This document shows positions 24,658 to 33,292 of a DNA stretch of 64,000 bases, one piece after another. Position 1 is the first letter of the stretch. Each line of letters starts with the position of its first letter. Where the stretch lies: positions 269,444 to 333,443 of the forward strand of contig NZ_LR131147.1 in assembly GCF_900626285.1 (NCBI RefSeq), in the 5' to 3' direction. The notes below the pieces were generated by a model, which was not told the origin of the DNA, ran no database searches, and worked only from the letters and a program-made list of their open reading frames with translations. This DNA is from Intestinimonas massiliensis (ex Afouda et al. 2020) (GTDB lineage: Bacteria; Bacillota; Clostridia; Oscillospirales; Oscillospiraceae). A program made the position numbers and the translations under genes.

Positions 24658-25571
24658 TGAAGAATACTGGGATCATTTACAGCAGCACAGAGCGCACCCC
24701 TGTCGTGCTGCCTGAGATGGCCGAGCTGCTCCCGCCTTTGAGCGAGGAGCAGCTCGGCGCACTGGAGACGGACCTCCTGAAAAATGGGTGCTATACCTCC
24801 ATCATCGTCAATGAGGATCTGGTCGTTATTGACGGACATAACCGAAAATCCTTATGCGACAAGCACGGCCTGCCCTATCAGATGCTGGTGTTCGCCTTTG
24901 ACGATCTGCTGGAGGCCAAGCAGTGGGCGCTGGATACCCAGAAAGGCCGCCGTAACCTGGACAAGTGGGAACTGGGCAAGATCGCCCTGAAGCTTAAGCC
25001 GGAGATCGAAGCCAGGGCCAAGGCCAATATGTCTGCCGGAGGGCGGGCATACCGCCCATCTGAGGAAGGTTCGGCAACATTGCCAAACCTTCCTCCTGTT
25101 GATACCCGCAAAGAACTGGCAGACTCCGTTGGTCTGGGTGAGCGGACCATGGGCAAAGTGATGCAGATCGACGAGCACGCCCCCGCAGCGGTCAAGGAGG
25201 CGCTGGACAAGAAGGAACTGTCCATCAACCAAGGCTACCAGATCACCAAGCAGGTGGAGGATCTGCCGGAGGAGCAGCGGGAGCAGGCCGCCCAGGAGGC
25301 GCTGGACATCCTGAGAGCAAAAAAGGAAATCCAGGAAAAGGACGCGGAGATCGACCGTGAGGGGAAGATCGCCGGGATCTTCTGCAAGGCATATGAAAAA
25401 GCGGTGCTGTTGGACCCTACAGAGGAAAATGTCCGGATCTGGGCCAAATGCACCCGCATGACCAGGGACGAGATGGAAAATACGGTGAAAGAATCCCGTG
25501 AATTGGCAGAGGTGTTTCGGACCATTGCCGACCTCATGGAGCGCCTCCTGCCGGAGAGGGGGACGCTATGA
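24657..25571 (+). CDS. ParB/RepB-like partition protein
   Basis: A 304-residue protein. The N-terminal ParB/Srx-like nuclease fold is visible in LPPLSEEQLGALETDLLKNG and VVIDGHNRKSLCDKHG. A central helix-turn-helix (TRKELADSVGLGERTMGKVM) and a charged coiled-coil C-terminus follow. The DGHNR motif is typical of the ParB N-terminal domain of mobile elements. It overlaps ssb upstream and the next gene by 4 bp. With the ParM-like actin 1.3 kb downstream it may serve segregation of the excised circle, or it may act as a regulator. Confidence 0.75.
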   Translation: MKNTGIIYSSTERTPVVLPEMAELLPPLSEEQLGALETDLLKNGCYTSIIVNEDLVVIDGHNRKSLCDKHGLPYQMLVFAFDDLLEAKQWALDTQKGRRNLDKWELGKIALKLKPEIEARAKANMSAGGRAYRPSEEGSATLPNLPPVDTRKELADSVGLGERTMGKVMQIDEHAPAAVKEALDKKELSINQGYQITKQVEDLPEEQREQAAQEALDILRAKKEIQEKDAEIDREGKIAGIFCKAYEKAVLLDPTEENVRIWAKCTRMTRDEMENTVKESRELAEVFRTIADLMERLLPERGTL

Positions 25572-26065
25572 CGGAAATGAGTGTCCGCCAGTGGCAGGAG
25601 CGGTTCCGTGCCGGGGATTTTTCCTCGAAAGATCGTGCCGCTCAGTGTGAGGCCGGGTGGTATGACTGGTTCTGTCAGGATGACGCGCTGGCCGGACGGC
25701 TCCAGAAGTTGAGCAAGGTGGTCATGGGGATCACCGACCCGTATATCCTGGACAACTACTATGTCTGGTTTAAGAACAACTGCCCGCTGTCTGGCCCGCT
25801 CTATGATGACGTGCGGTTTGAACCTCTGCATGGTGACCGCAACGGGAGATATTTTGTGGTCATACGGGACAGTCCCCATGAGACCCATAAGTGGACCATC
25901 TACACGGAGCGCCATGGATTTGAACAGCCGGAATTCACCTGTGCAAACGTGCGGGATATGCTCCGCCATATTAATTCCATGGCTCCAGAAACCTGGCGCG
26001 GTGATCCGCAGCCTGCAAAAGCACCGCGTTCCCCTCAAAAGAAGCGAAAGGAGGCAGAACGATGA
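25568..26065 (+). CDS. Conserved mobile-element protein, unknown function
   Basis: A 165-residue soluble protein with many Trp, Tyr and Asp residues (CEAGWYDWFCQDDALAGRL; DPYILDNYYVWFKNNCPLSG) and a basic tail (SPQKKRKEAER). It overlaps the ParB-like gene by 4 bp and the next gene by 4 bp. The aromatic pattern suggests a compact fold. I do not recognise the family. Confidence 0.6.
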   Translation: MTEMSVRQWQERFRAGDFSSKDRAAQCEAGWYDWFCQDDALAGRLQKLSKVVMGITDPYILDNYYVWFKNNCPLSGPLYDDVRFEPLHGDRNGRYFVVIRDSPHETHKWTIYTERHGFEQPEFTCANVRDMLRHINSMAPETWRGDPQPAKAPRSPQKKRKEAER

Positions 26066-26481
26066 ACCGGGAAAATGAGGGTGCCAAGCCGACTGCTCCG
26101 CCCAGACTGCCGCCAGAGGCGGAGCAGGAGATCCTGGAGGCGTTGTTCGAGGGCATGGAGATCCACTCCAGCGAGATCGCCGCGATCCTGAAAAAGCATG
26201 GCGTGTGCGGAGATGCAGAGGCCCTCCAGGACAGCTACCGCAAGCGCCTGGGTCAGCGTCTCATGGCCAGTCTCCGGGATGATACCGGGCGGCGTGAGGT
26301 GCTGGCCAACGGAAAAGGCAGCTATGTAGTGCTGGAGGGCTGCGGCGACAGGCGGCAGCTCAAGCAGATCCACCGCCGTATCCAAAACCAGATGAAAGGA
26401 CTGGATCTCTCGGCGCGGAAAGTGTCCGGCAGGCTGACTGTTCTGGAACGGCTGACCCAAAAGTGGAGAAGGGCTGGTTGA
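26062..26481 (+). CDS. Conserved mobile-element protein, unknown function
   Basis: A 139-residue basic, helical protein (PPEAEQEILEALFEGMEIHS; later IHRRIQNQMKGLDLSARK). A segment around residues 30-75 (SSEIAAILKKHGVCGDAEALQ) could be a helix-turn-helix. It overlaps the previous gene by 4 bp and ends one base before the next ATG. No family recognised; a DNA-binding role is possible. Confidence 0.55.
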   Translation: MNRENEGAKPTAPPRLPPEAEQEILEALFEGMEIHSSEIAAILKKHGVCGDAEALQDSYRKRLGQRLMASLRDDTGRREVLANGKGSYVVLEGCGDRRQLKQIHRRIQNQMKGLDLSARKVSGRLTVLERLTQKWRRAG

Positions 26482-26482
26482 G

Positions 26483-26851
26483 ATGGACGCAAAGACATTC
26501 TATGAGCAGATCGCCCCAGAACTGGACCCAGGGGGCTTCAAGCTGTACTTCACAGCCCAAAGGCTGACAGGCTTTGAGCTATATAAGCAGTTCCCTTATG
26601 AGGACTCCCGCGGGATGTTTGAAATGATGAACGGTCATCAGCTCATGCGCTATCTGCTGGCGGATCAGTTCCATGCCATCCGCTGGGAGATCGTACCTGG
26701 AACCTGCTACGAACGGGCCGTCCTTCTCCCTATCGACCGCACCACACCGGCATATCGGGCATTTGAGCAAAAGCTGTACACAGCGATACTGCAAAACTAC
26801 CATCTAAATCCTCAGAAACAACATGATCGGAAGGAGCACGATACCAGATGA
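26483..26851 (+). CDS. Conserved mobile-element protein, unknown function
   Basis: A 122-residue soluble protein (TFYEQIAPELDPGGFKLYF; later QLMRYLLADQFHAIRWEIVP) with no known motif and a His/Lys-rich tail. It overlaps the ParM-like gene by 4 bp, so it is translated with it. Confidence 0.55.
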   Translation: MDAKTFYEQIAPELDPGGFKLYFTAQRLTGFELYKQFPYEDSRGMFEMMNGHQLMRYLLADQFHAIRWEIVPGTCYERAVLLPIDRTTPAYRAFEQKLYTAILQNYHLNPQKQHDRKEHDTR

Positions 26852-27780
26852 ATGATGTAATTGTGATCGGCGTGGATCATGGCTATGCAGCCATGAAAAC
26901 TGTCCACTTTTCCTTTCCCACCGGGTTAGTGGAGTACGAACATGAGCCGTACACCCAGAAAGATGTGCTGGAATACGGCGGCAGATACTATGTGGTGGGC
27001 AGCGGTCGCCAGCCCCTTCAGAGAGACAAGACTCAGACAGAGGACTACTATCTGCTTACCCTGGCAGCCATCGCCAAGGAGCTGGAGCACCGGGGTGCAG
27101 AGCACACCGCCAGCATCCACCTGGCGGCGGGCCTGCCCCTGACCAGCTTTGGTCGGGACAAGAAGTCCTTCCGTTCGTACCTGTACCGGGATGGGAGCAC
27201 CATTCCTTTTCGCTATGAGGGGCAGGACTATACCATCACCATCCAAGAGGTGTCCCTGTTTCCCCAGGGCTATGCTGCCGTCCTGACCCAGACGGAGCTG
27301 CTGGACGAACCGTCCGTCATTGTGGCAGACATAGGCGGCTGGACGGTGGATCTGATGCGGCTGGACAACCGCATCCCCAACGCTGCCTCCTGCCGGAGTC
27401 TGGAACTGGGCATGATCCGCTGTGTCGATGAAATCAGCGAACAGGTGCGCCGGTTGTTCGGACTGTCCATGACGACCGCTCAGATCGAAAGCGCCCTGCG
27501 GGGCAGCTCCGGCGGGATGGACGAGCGGATCAGAGCGGTCATCCATGCCCAGGCGGACAAGTACGCCCGAAACCTGCTCTCGGCAGTCACAGAGAGCGGC
27601 TTGGACATCCGAGCCATGCCCGCCATTTTCCTGGGCGGCGGAGCGGCGCTCTTAAAGCGCCACCTTTCGGCCACAGACGGCCTGTGCCGCCCGCTTATCC
27701 TGGATGACGTATCCCTGAACGCTAAAGGATATGAGCGCCTTGTGGGGCAGATGTCGCGGGGTGTCGGCAATGGCAGGTAA
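26848..27780 (+). CDS. ParM/StbA-like actin-family partition protein
   Basis: A 310-residue actin-fold ATPase. Phosphate 1 motif IGVDHGYAAMKTV lies at the N-terminus, phosphate 2 is IVADIGGWTVDLMRL, and the adenosine motif IFLGGGAALLKRHL is near the C-terminus. ParM filaments push plasmid copies apart; on an integrative element it would act on the excised circle. It overlaps its neighbours on both sides. The small gene that follows (98 residues) is in the place of the usual ParR adaptor. Confidence 0.8.
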   Translation: MNDVIVIGVDHGYAAMKTVHFSFPTGLVEYEHEPYTQKDVLEYGGRYYVVGSGRQPLQRDKTQTEDYYLLTLAAIAKELEHRGAEHTASIHLAAGLPLTSFGRDKKSFRSYLYRDGSTIPFRYEGQDYTITIQEVSLFPQGYAAVLTQTELLDEPSVIVADIGGWTVDLMRLDNRIPNAASCRSLELGMIRCVDEISEQVRRLFGLSMTTAQIESALRGSSGGMDERIRAVIHAQADKYARNLLSAVTESGLDIRAMPAIFLGGGAALLKRHLSATDGLCRPLILDDVSLNAKGYERLVGQMSRGVGNGR

Positions 27781-28069
27781 GCGGCGGCTCAACCTTTCTT
27801 TTTCTCTGACATCACCCCAACAGCGTGATGCATGGCACATTCTTAGCTCCATCCCTGCCGGGCAGCGGACAGACGCTGTGTGTCGGATGGTGTGTAAAGC
27901 CCATGAACAGGATGCCCTCCTGTCTGCCATCCGTGGGCTGATTCGGGAAGAGTTGCGCAATTTGGATCTGACAACAGAAAAAAGCCAGCAGGCACAGGCC
28001 GGGGACATGGATGAGAATGTCCTCGGCTTTCTTCTTGCCCTGCAGCAGGAAGGAGACGAGATCACCTGA
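27770..28069 (+). CDS. Small partner of the ParM-like protein (ParR-like by position)
   Basis: A 99-residue protein. The start (KRRLNLSFSLTSPQQRDAWHI) fits a ribbon-helix-helix N-terminus with a basic first strand, and an acidic helical C-terminus follows. It overlaps the ParM-like gene by 11 bp. This position and architecture match ParR, which binds the centromere-like site and caps ParM filaments. The assignment is by context. The next start codon (CTG) overlaps its stop. Confidence 0.6.
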   Translation: MAGKRRLNLSFSLTSPQQRDAWHILSSIPAGQRTDAVCRMVCKAHEQDALLSAIRGLIREELRNLDLTTEKSQQAQAGDMDENVLGFLLALQQEGDEIT

Positions 28070-29235
28070 TACGCTATTTTGATATGTTCGCCGGGATCGG
28101 CGGATTCCGAGCCGGACTGGATCGGGCCGGAGGTTTCCAGTGCGTGGGCCACTGTGAGATCGACAAATATGCTGACGCCAGTTACCGTGCCATCCATGAT
28201 ATTCGAAGGGAGGAGCGATACTATCCAGATGCAAGAAAAATCGACCCCAACGACCTGCCCGACTTCGACCTCCTGTGCGGGGGATTCCCCTGCCAGGCAT
28301 TTTCAAACGCTGGCCGAAGAAAGGGATTTGAAGATGCCAGAGGCACTCTCTTCTTTGAGATTGCCCGCCTGGCTCAAGCCAGACGACCTGCGTATCTTCT
28401 GCTTGAGAACGTTCCAGGACTGCTTACGCATGACCAGGGCCGGACGTTTTCTGCCATCCTCGCCACGCTTAATGACCTGGGGTACCGCGTGGAATGGATG
28501 GTGCTTAACAGCGCGGATTTCCGTGTCCCCCAGGTCCGAAAGCGGGTGTTCATTGTCGGATATCTTGATCCCCGATGCGCCGGAAAAATACTTCCTGTCT
28601 TCGGAACAGACGGGAAAGCTCTTATACAAGTCCTCGGAGGCCCACAGGGCTCAAGAGTCTATGACCCCGGAGGGGCCGCCTGCACACAGACTGCCGGAGG
28701 CGGAGGAAAAGGAGTAAAGACCGGACTGTATCTGATGGAGCCTACCGCGGCACAGTCTTGTTTTGTGGATCTGTGTATCGGCAGGCCGACACCGACTGAA
28801 AATGCCAGGTGTCTGACTGCCAGATATAGTCAAACGACACTCTGTAACCACCGTGGCGAACGCTCTGGGGTCCTGCTGATCAAAGAAGCGACTAAACGCG
28901 GCTATAAGGAGGCGATGGTGGGCGATACCGTTGACCTGGGATATGCGGGCAGCAATACACGCCGCGGGCGTGTAGGACGGGATATCGCACACACGCTGGA
29001 AACCAGCTGCATCCAAGGTATCGTGGAGCGTGGCGGACGTATCCGCCGCCTGATGCCCCGTGAAAGCCTTCGGCTCCAGGGATTTGCTGAAGAACAGATC
29101 GACAAGATCCTGGCTATCACCTCAGATGCCCAGGCCTACAAGCAGGCCGGAAACAGCGTCACCGTTACTGTGATCGAGGCCATTGGCCGCCGCATCCGGG
29201 CAGTGGATGAGGAACTGAGAGGACCGGCAGCATGA
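28066..29235 (+). CDS. DNA (cytosine-5) methyltransferase, orphan
   Basis: A 389-residue C5 methyltransferase. Motif I is FDMFAGIGGFRAGLD, motif IV with the catalytic Cys is GGFPCQAFSNAG, motif VI is LLENVPGL, motif VIII is VPQVRKRVFIVGY, and motifs IX-X include RESLRLQGF and YKQAGNSVTV. The variable recognition region lies between about 190 and 310. The family start LIRYFDMFAGIGG begins at a CTG (28,066) overlapping the upstream stop (CTGA) with GAAGGAG before it; the ATG at 28,084 would cut into the first strand. No cognate endonuclease is adjacent, so it may protect the element from host restriction. Confidence 0.9.
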   Translation: MIRYFDMFAGIGGFRAGLDRAGGFQCVGHCEIDKYADASYRAIHDIRREERYYPDARKIDPNDLPDFDLLCGGFPCQAFSNAGRRKGFEDARGTLFFEIARLAQARRPAYLLLENVPGLLTHDQGRTFSAILATLNDLGYRVEWMVLNSADFRVPQVRKRVFIVGYLDPRCAGKILPVFGTDGKALIQVLGGPQGSRVYDPGGAACTQTAGGGGKGVKTGLYLMEPTAAQSCFVDLCIGRPTPTENARCLTARYSQTTLCNHRGERSGVLLIKEATKRGYKEAMVGDTVDLGYAGSNTRRGRVGRDIAHTLETSCIQGIVERGGRIRRLMPRESLRLQGFAEEQIDKILAITSDAQAYKQAGNSVTVTVIEAIGRRIRAVDEELRGPAA

Positions 29236-30203
29236 GTGAAATAGGGCTGAAAGATCAGTGCTTCGGCGTGGAAGTGGAGCTGACCGGCATCACCCGAGAG
29301 CAGGCCGCCCAAGCCTTAGCGGATTATTTTGGTACAGAGTCTCGCCAGGGGGATGACTACTACGACAGCTGGTATGTGCGGGATGAGGCAGGAAAAGAAT
29401 GGCGGCTGATGAGTGACAGCAGCATCCGCGGCGAACACAAAGTGGGAGCCAGATACAACTCCACCTCAGATCCAAGGTATCGTGTAGAAATGGTCACACC
29501 CAAACTGACCTATGCGGAATTACCCAAATTCCAGGAATGCGTCCGCCGTGTCCGCACCGCAGGAGGAAAAGTCAATTCCTCCTGCGGTATCCACATCCAT
29601 GTGGATGCTGCAAACCACAACCGGCAGTCGCTAAAAAATCTCATCGGGATCATGTATTCCAAAGAGGATATTTTGTTCAAGGCATTGCAGGTCAATGAGT
29701 CTCGGGCCTCCAGGTGGTGTCAGAAGGTACGGGAACCCATGCTGCAAAAGGCACGCAAGCTTTCATCCGAAGAAACCAAAAACCTGACACAGCTGGAAGC
29801 CATCTGGTACGAGGGGGACAACGGCAGTACAGAGCACTACAACTGGACGCGGTACTATGCGCTCAATCTCCATTCTGTGTTTTACCGAGGAACCGTGGAA
29901 TTTCGCTGTTTTAACTCCACTCTCCATGCGGGCCGGGCTGCCGCTTATGTGAATCTGTGCCTTGCCATATCGGCCCAAGCCATCGCCCAGCGCAGCACCG
30001 TCATGCGCAAAACGCAAAGTGACAACGAACTGTTTACCTTCCGGGTGTGGTTGGTACGCCTTGGGTTGAATGGACCGGAGTTCAAGCACACGCGGGATCA
30101 TCTTCTGGCCAACTTGGACGGGGATCGGGCATGGCGCTATGACAAGGACAGTTACGATGTCAATAAGAAAAAGAAAAACCGAAGCAGTGAGGTGGCACGA
30201 TGA
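29232..30203 (+). CDS. Amidoligase-family enzyme
   Basis: A 323-residue protein of the putative amidoligase family (COOH-NH2 ligases related to glutamine synthetase and glutamate-cysteine ligase). Characteristic segments are FGVEVELTGI at the N-terminus (metal-binding Glu residues), RVEMVTPKLTY, SCGIHIHVDA (His pair) and VEFRCFNSTLHAGRA. It overlaps the methyltransferase stop. Together with a gamma-glutamylcyclotransferase-like gene 255 bp downstream it repeats a pairing described for amidoligases, thought to make and undo gamma-glutamyl-type amide links. The substrate is unknown. Confidence 0.8.
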   Translation: MSEIGLKDQCFGVEVELTGITREQAAQALADYFGTESRQGDDYYDSWYVRDEAGKEWRLMSDSSIRGEHKVGARYNSTSDPRYRVEMVTPKLTYAELPKFQECVRRVRTAGGKVNSSCGIHIHVDAANHNRQSLKNLIGIMYSKEDILFKALQVNESRASRWCQKVREPMLQKARKLSSEETKNLTQLEAIWYEGDNGSTEHYNWTRYYALNLHSVFYRGTVEFRCFNSTLHAGRAAAYVNLCLAISAQAIAQRSTVMRKTQSDNELFTFRVWLVRLGLNGPEFKHTRDHLLANLDGDRAWRYDKDSYDVNKKKKNRSSEVAR

Positions 30204-30451
30204 AAATACGCATTGAAGATACCGTGTACGAGGGTACCGGGACAGAAATCATGGACCAGCTTCGGAAAGCTGCCTTTGATCCTACGGAGTTTCCGGACAC
30301 GGAGAGCTATATCTGGCAGCTTCGCAGCAATTTCATCCGCATGACGGATCAGGACTGCATTCTGCCGGATCGCGGTGTGGAGGCGCAGGCGCAGACCATG
30401 ATCATGGCGCTGGCGAAGATCGGCGCGCTGGAGGTGTTGAACCATAGCTGA
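30200..30451 (+). CDS. Small protein between amidoligase and cyclotransferase
   Basis: An 83-residue acidic protein (IRIEDTVYEGTGTEIMDQLR; later EAQAQTMIMALAKIGALEVL) overlapping the amidoligase stop by 4 bp. Beta strands at the start and helices at the end suggest a small alpha/beta fold. Unknown. By position it could be a carrier or partner of the amidoligase. Confidence 0.55.
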   Translation: MKIRIEDTVYEGTGTEIMDQLRKAAFDPTEFPDTESYIWQLRSNFIRMTDQDCILPDRGVEAQAQTMIMALAKIGALEVLNHS

Positions 30452-30458
30452 AGATAAA

Positions 30459-30983
30459 TTGTATTTCGCCTACGGCAGCAACATCAACCTGGTTCAGATG
30501 GCCTACCGCTGTCCCGCGGCCCAGGTGGTGGGGCCGGTCGTGCTGGAGGGATATGAACTGCTGTTTCGCGGCAACGCAAGCGGAAATGGCGTTGCCACCA
30601 TCAAGCCCAAGGAAGGGCAGCAGGTACATGGCCTACTTTGGCGGATCACACCGGGCTGTGAGCGGTCTCTCGATCTCTATGAGGGATATCCCCACCTATA
30701 CGAAAAAGAGTCTGTTGCTGTGCGGGATAATGCAGGGCGGCAGCTGACCGTCATGGCCTACGTGATGACAGATGGGGATCGGTGGCGCTCTCCCGCCCTG
30801 CCCTCGGAATATTATTACCAGGGCATTCGGGATGGCTACCGCCAGAACGGACTGCCACTGTCCAAATTAAAACAGGCATGGGAGTATTGTGCTAAGGAAT
30901 TGGATCAAGCGAGCAGTAAACTCAACCGTATCTGCGGCGGGCAGGCCAAATTGCCCAAGAAGCAACGTGGGAAAGAGCGATAG
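30459..30983 (+). CDS. Gamma-glutamylcyclotransferase-like (AIG2) protein
   Basis: About 175 residues with the family signature YFAYGSNINLVQM at the start (the YGSN loop binds the gamma-glutamyl group) and the catalytic Glu expected in YEGYPHLYEK. Family enzymes release 5-oxoproline from gamma-glutamyl amines. The frame has a TTG at 30,459 directly before YFAYGSN; codons upstream (AEDK) look natural too, but only an ATA precedes them. It is co-oriented and packed with the amidoligase, as in known neighbourhoods. The basic Lys-rich C-terminus is an addition. Confidence 0.8.
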   Translation: MYFAYGSNINLVQMAYRCPAAQVVGPVVLEGYELLFRGNASGNGVATIKPKEGQQVHGLLWRITPGCERSLDLYEGYPHLYEKESVAVRDNAGRQLTVMAYVMTDGDRWRSPALPSEYYYQGIRDGYRQNGLPLSKLKQAWEYCAKELDQASSKLNRICGGQAKLPKKQRGKER

Positions 30984-30998
30984 GGGGAATGATCGCAC

Positions 30999-31403
30999 AT
31001 GAAAGTATTAGTGGTAGAACCGCAAAAGCCCTGCCGTGTGCAGGAGATTGAAAGCCTCGCGGATATGCAGCAGCTCGTAGGAGGAGATATTGAAGCTGTG
31101 TATCCGTTCCAAGAGCTGGTGGCCGTGGTGTGCAATTCTGAGGGAAAGCTCCTTGGTCTGCCGATGAATCGTCCGCTGTTGGATAAGGACTATCTGCCCT
31201 ATGACATCATCCGCGGCACCTTCTTCATCGCTGGACTTGGCCAGGAGGACTTTATTTCCCTGACGGATGAGCAGATTCAGCGATACAAGTCCCTGTACGA
31301 CAACATGCAGATCCTTCCTGTGCGAACGGCAGCCGGAGAACAGGGACGGATCGTTGGCGACCAACACATAAAAAAGAAAGGGAAAATCGACCATGAGAGA
31401 TAA
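30999..31403 (+). CDS. DUF3846-like protein
   Basis: A 134-residue protein that starts MKVLVVEPQKPCRVQEI and contains GDIEAVYPFQELVAVVCNSEGK and IIRGTFFIAGL. This is the pattern of DUF3846 proteins found in phages and conjugative elements of Firmicutes. Function unknown. It overlaps the SAM synthetase gene by 11 bp. Confidence 0.75.
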   Translation: MKVLVVEPQKPCRVQEIESLADMQQLVGGDIEAVYPFQELVAVVCNSEGKLLGLPMNRPLLDKDYLPYDIIRGTFFIAGLGQEDFISLTDEQIQRYKSLYDNMQILPVRTAAGEQGRIVGDQHIKKKGKIDHER

Positions 31404-32544
31404 ATACATTTTGACCGCAGAGTCTGTTACCGAGGGCCACCCTGACAAGCTCTGCGACACCATCGCGGATTCTGTTCTGGATGCCTGTCTCAAGGGTGAC
31501 TCCTCCGCCCATGTGGCCTGCGAAGTACTGGCCACAGCTGGCAAAGTGCTGGTGGCCGGAGAAATCTCGGCAAAGGTCATGCCGGATATCCCCTCCATTG
31601 TCTGCCGGACCATCCGGGAAGCTGGGTACACTGAGCTGGACTATGAGATCGAGGTCATCACCCACGACCAGAGCGACGATATTGCTTACGCTGTGCGGGA
31701 AGGAGTCCAGACCGGGGCTGGCGACCAGGGGATCATGTATGGCTTTGCCTGTGATGAGACAGAATCCTATCTTCCTCTGCCGGTCATCCTGGCCCACCGG
31801 CTCACCCGGCTGCTGACCAACGCCAGAAAAACCGGGATGATCCAGGGCCTGCGTCCGGACGGCAAGGCGCAGGTGTCTGTGGAGTACAACTTCGATATCC
31901 CCGTGCGTCTTGCATCGGTGGTTCTGTCCTGCCAGCATGACCCGGAGAAAGACCTGGACCAGCTGCAGGCGGAACTCATGGACCATGTGATCCAGCCCGC
32001 ACTGCGGGAGCTGCCGCCCGATGCGGATACAGAGATCCTGATCAATCCATCGGGGCGGTTTGTCTACGGCGGATTTGAGGCGGATACCGGCCTCACGGGC
32101 CGCAAGCTGATGGTGGATACCTATGGCGGACTGGCCCCTCACGGCGGCGGCGCGCTGTCTGGAAAAGACGCCACCAAAGTGGATCGCAGCGGAGCCTACA
32201 TGGCCCGCTATATTGCTAAGAACATTGTATCTGCCGGTCTGGCGGATCGCTGTACCGTCACTCTGGCCTATGCCATTGGCAAGGCTGAACCCGTGGCGGC
32301 CAATGTGGACACCGATGGGACCGGCGAATACCGGGATGAGGTGCTGGAACAGGCCGTCCGGGCAGTCTTTGACTTGACCCCCGCCGGGATGCGTCACACC
32401 CTCGGACTGGACAAGCCCATCTTCGCTCAGTTCTGCAACTATGGACACTTTACCCATCCAGACGCGCCCTGGGAGCAGACGGAGAAAGCGGAGGTACTGT
32501 GCAACGCCTGTCGCATCAAGGAAGCAGGTGTGTCGGACCGTTGA
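31393..32544 (+). CDS. metK: S-adenosylmethionine synthetase
   Basis: A 383-residue methionine adenosyltransferase. Its N-terminus TAESVTEGHPDKLCDTIAD carries the ATP and methionine site, GAGDQGIMYGFA is the signature hexapeptide region, and GRFVYGGFEADTGLTGRKLM and GGGALSGKDATKVDRSGAY complete the catalytic loops. Length is normal, so it should be active. metK is normally a single chromosomal housekeeping gene. Here it sits in an element with two SAM-dependent DNA methyltransferases, which suggests a supply role. It overlaps DUF3846 upstream and the PP-loop gene downstream. Confidence 0.93.
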   Translation: MRDKYILTAESVTEGHPDKLCDTIADSVLDACLKGDSSAHVACEVLATAGKVLVAGEISAKVMPDIPSIVCRTIREAGYTELDYEIEVITHDQSDDIAYAVREGVQTGAGDQGIMYGFACDETESYLPLPVILAHRLTRLLTNARKTGMIQGLRPDGKAQVSVEYNFDIPVRLASVVLSCQHDPEKDLDQLQAELMDHVIQPALRELPPDADTEILINPSGRFVYGGFEADTGLTGRKLMVDTYGGLAPHGGGALSGKDATKVDRSGAYMARYIAKNIVSAGLADRCTVTLAYAIGKAEPVAANVDTDGTGEYRDEVLEQAVRAVFDLTPAGMRHTLGLDKPIFAQFCNYGHFTHPDAPWEQTEKAEVLCNACRIKEAGVSDR

Positions 32545-33284
32545 AACATGTCGCCTCCTGTTCCTTTGGTAAGGACAGTCTTGCCACCATATTACTGGCT
32601 CTGGAACATGGGGAGCCCCTGGATGAGGCAGTATATTGTGAGGTCATGTTCGACAAGGAGATCTCCGGCGAGGTGCCGGAACACCGAGATTTTATCTACA
32701 CCACCGCCATTCCGGCTTTAGAACGCAGGGGTGTGAAGGTAACCGTCCTGCGCAGTGAGAAAACGTATGTGGATCTCTTCACAGGCAAAATCACCCGCGG
32801 TCCCAAGAAGGGCCTTCTGCGTTCTTTTCCCATCTGCGGACGGTGTGCTGTTCAGAGAGACTGCAAGCTGAAGCCGATCCTGCGATACCAAAAATCGCTG
32901 CCGCCCGACACAGTTCAGTATATTGGGATCGCCAAGGACGAGCAGGAACGGCTGCTTCGATTGGCCGGGAACCGGGTCTCCTTACTGGACAAGTACAACT
33001 GCACAGAGGAAGATGCAAAGCAGCTCTGCCAGCGGGCAGGGCTGCTTTCGCCTGTCTACACATTTACAACCCGCGGGGGCTGTTGGTTCTGCCCTAACGC
33101 CAAAAGAAAAGAACTGCGCCATCTCTATAACTACCACCCAAACCTGTGGGAACGGATGTTGGAGCTACAGGCCTTACCCAACAAGGTGAGCGAGAAATTC
33201 AATCGCAGCAAGACCTTCTCTGACATTGATGCGGAGTTCCGTCTGGAAGATGCGCAGGAGAGTCTGTTCCAAAATGCTGCATAA
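32541..33284 (+). CDS. PAPS reductase / PP-loop ATPase family protein
   Basis: A 247-residue protein of the phosphoadenosine phosphosulfate reductase superfamily. The PP-loop is SCSFGKDSLATI. Several Cys residues could bind metal (CGRCAVQRDC; RGGCWFCPNAKR). The family includes sulfonucleotide reductases, tRNA thiolation enzymes and the DNA phosphorothioation protein DndC, so the reaction cannot be fixed. The TTG at 32,541 overlaps the metK stop (TTGA) and gives the natural start KHVASCSFGKDS. An earlier ATG at 32,499 lies inside metK in another frame and is not favoured. Confidence 0.8.
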   Translation: MKHVASCSFGKDSLATILLALEHGEPLDEAVYCEVMFDKEISGEVPEHRDFIYTTAIPALERRGVKVTVLRSEKTYVDLFTGKITRGPKKGLLRSFPICGRCAVQRDCKLKPILRYQKSLPPDTVQYIGIAKDEQERLLRLAGNRVSLLDKYNCTEEDAKQLCQRAGLLSPVYTFTTRGGCWFCPNAKRKELRHLYNYHPNLWERMLELQALPNKVSEKFNRSKTFSDIDAEFRLEDAQESLFQNAA

Positions 33285-33292
33285 AAAAGGAG

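Noticed and set aside
31252..32457. 401-codon minus-strand frame
   Set aside because: It lies opposite metK; no domain, no ribosome site.
32541..33284. DNA phosphorothioation (Dnd) system
   Set aside because: The PP-loop protein resembles the DndC superfamily, but no dndB, dndD or dndE companion is present.
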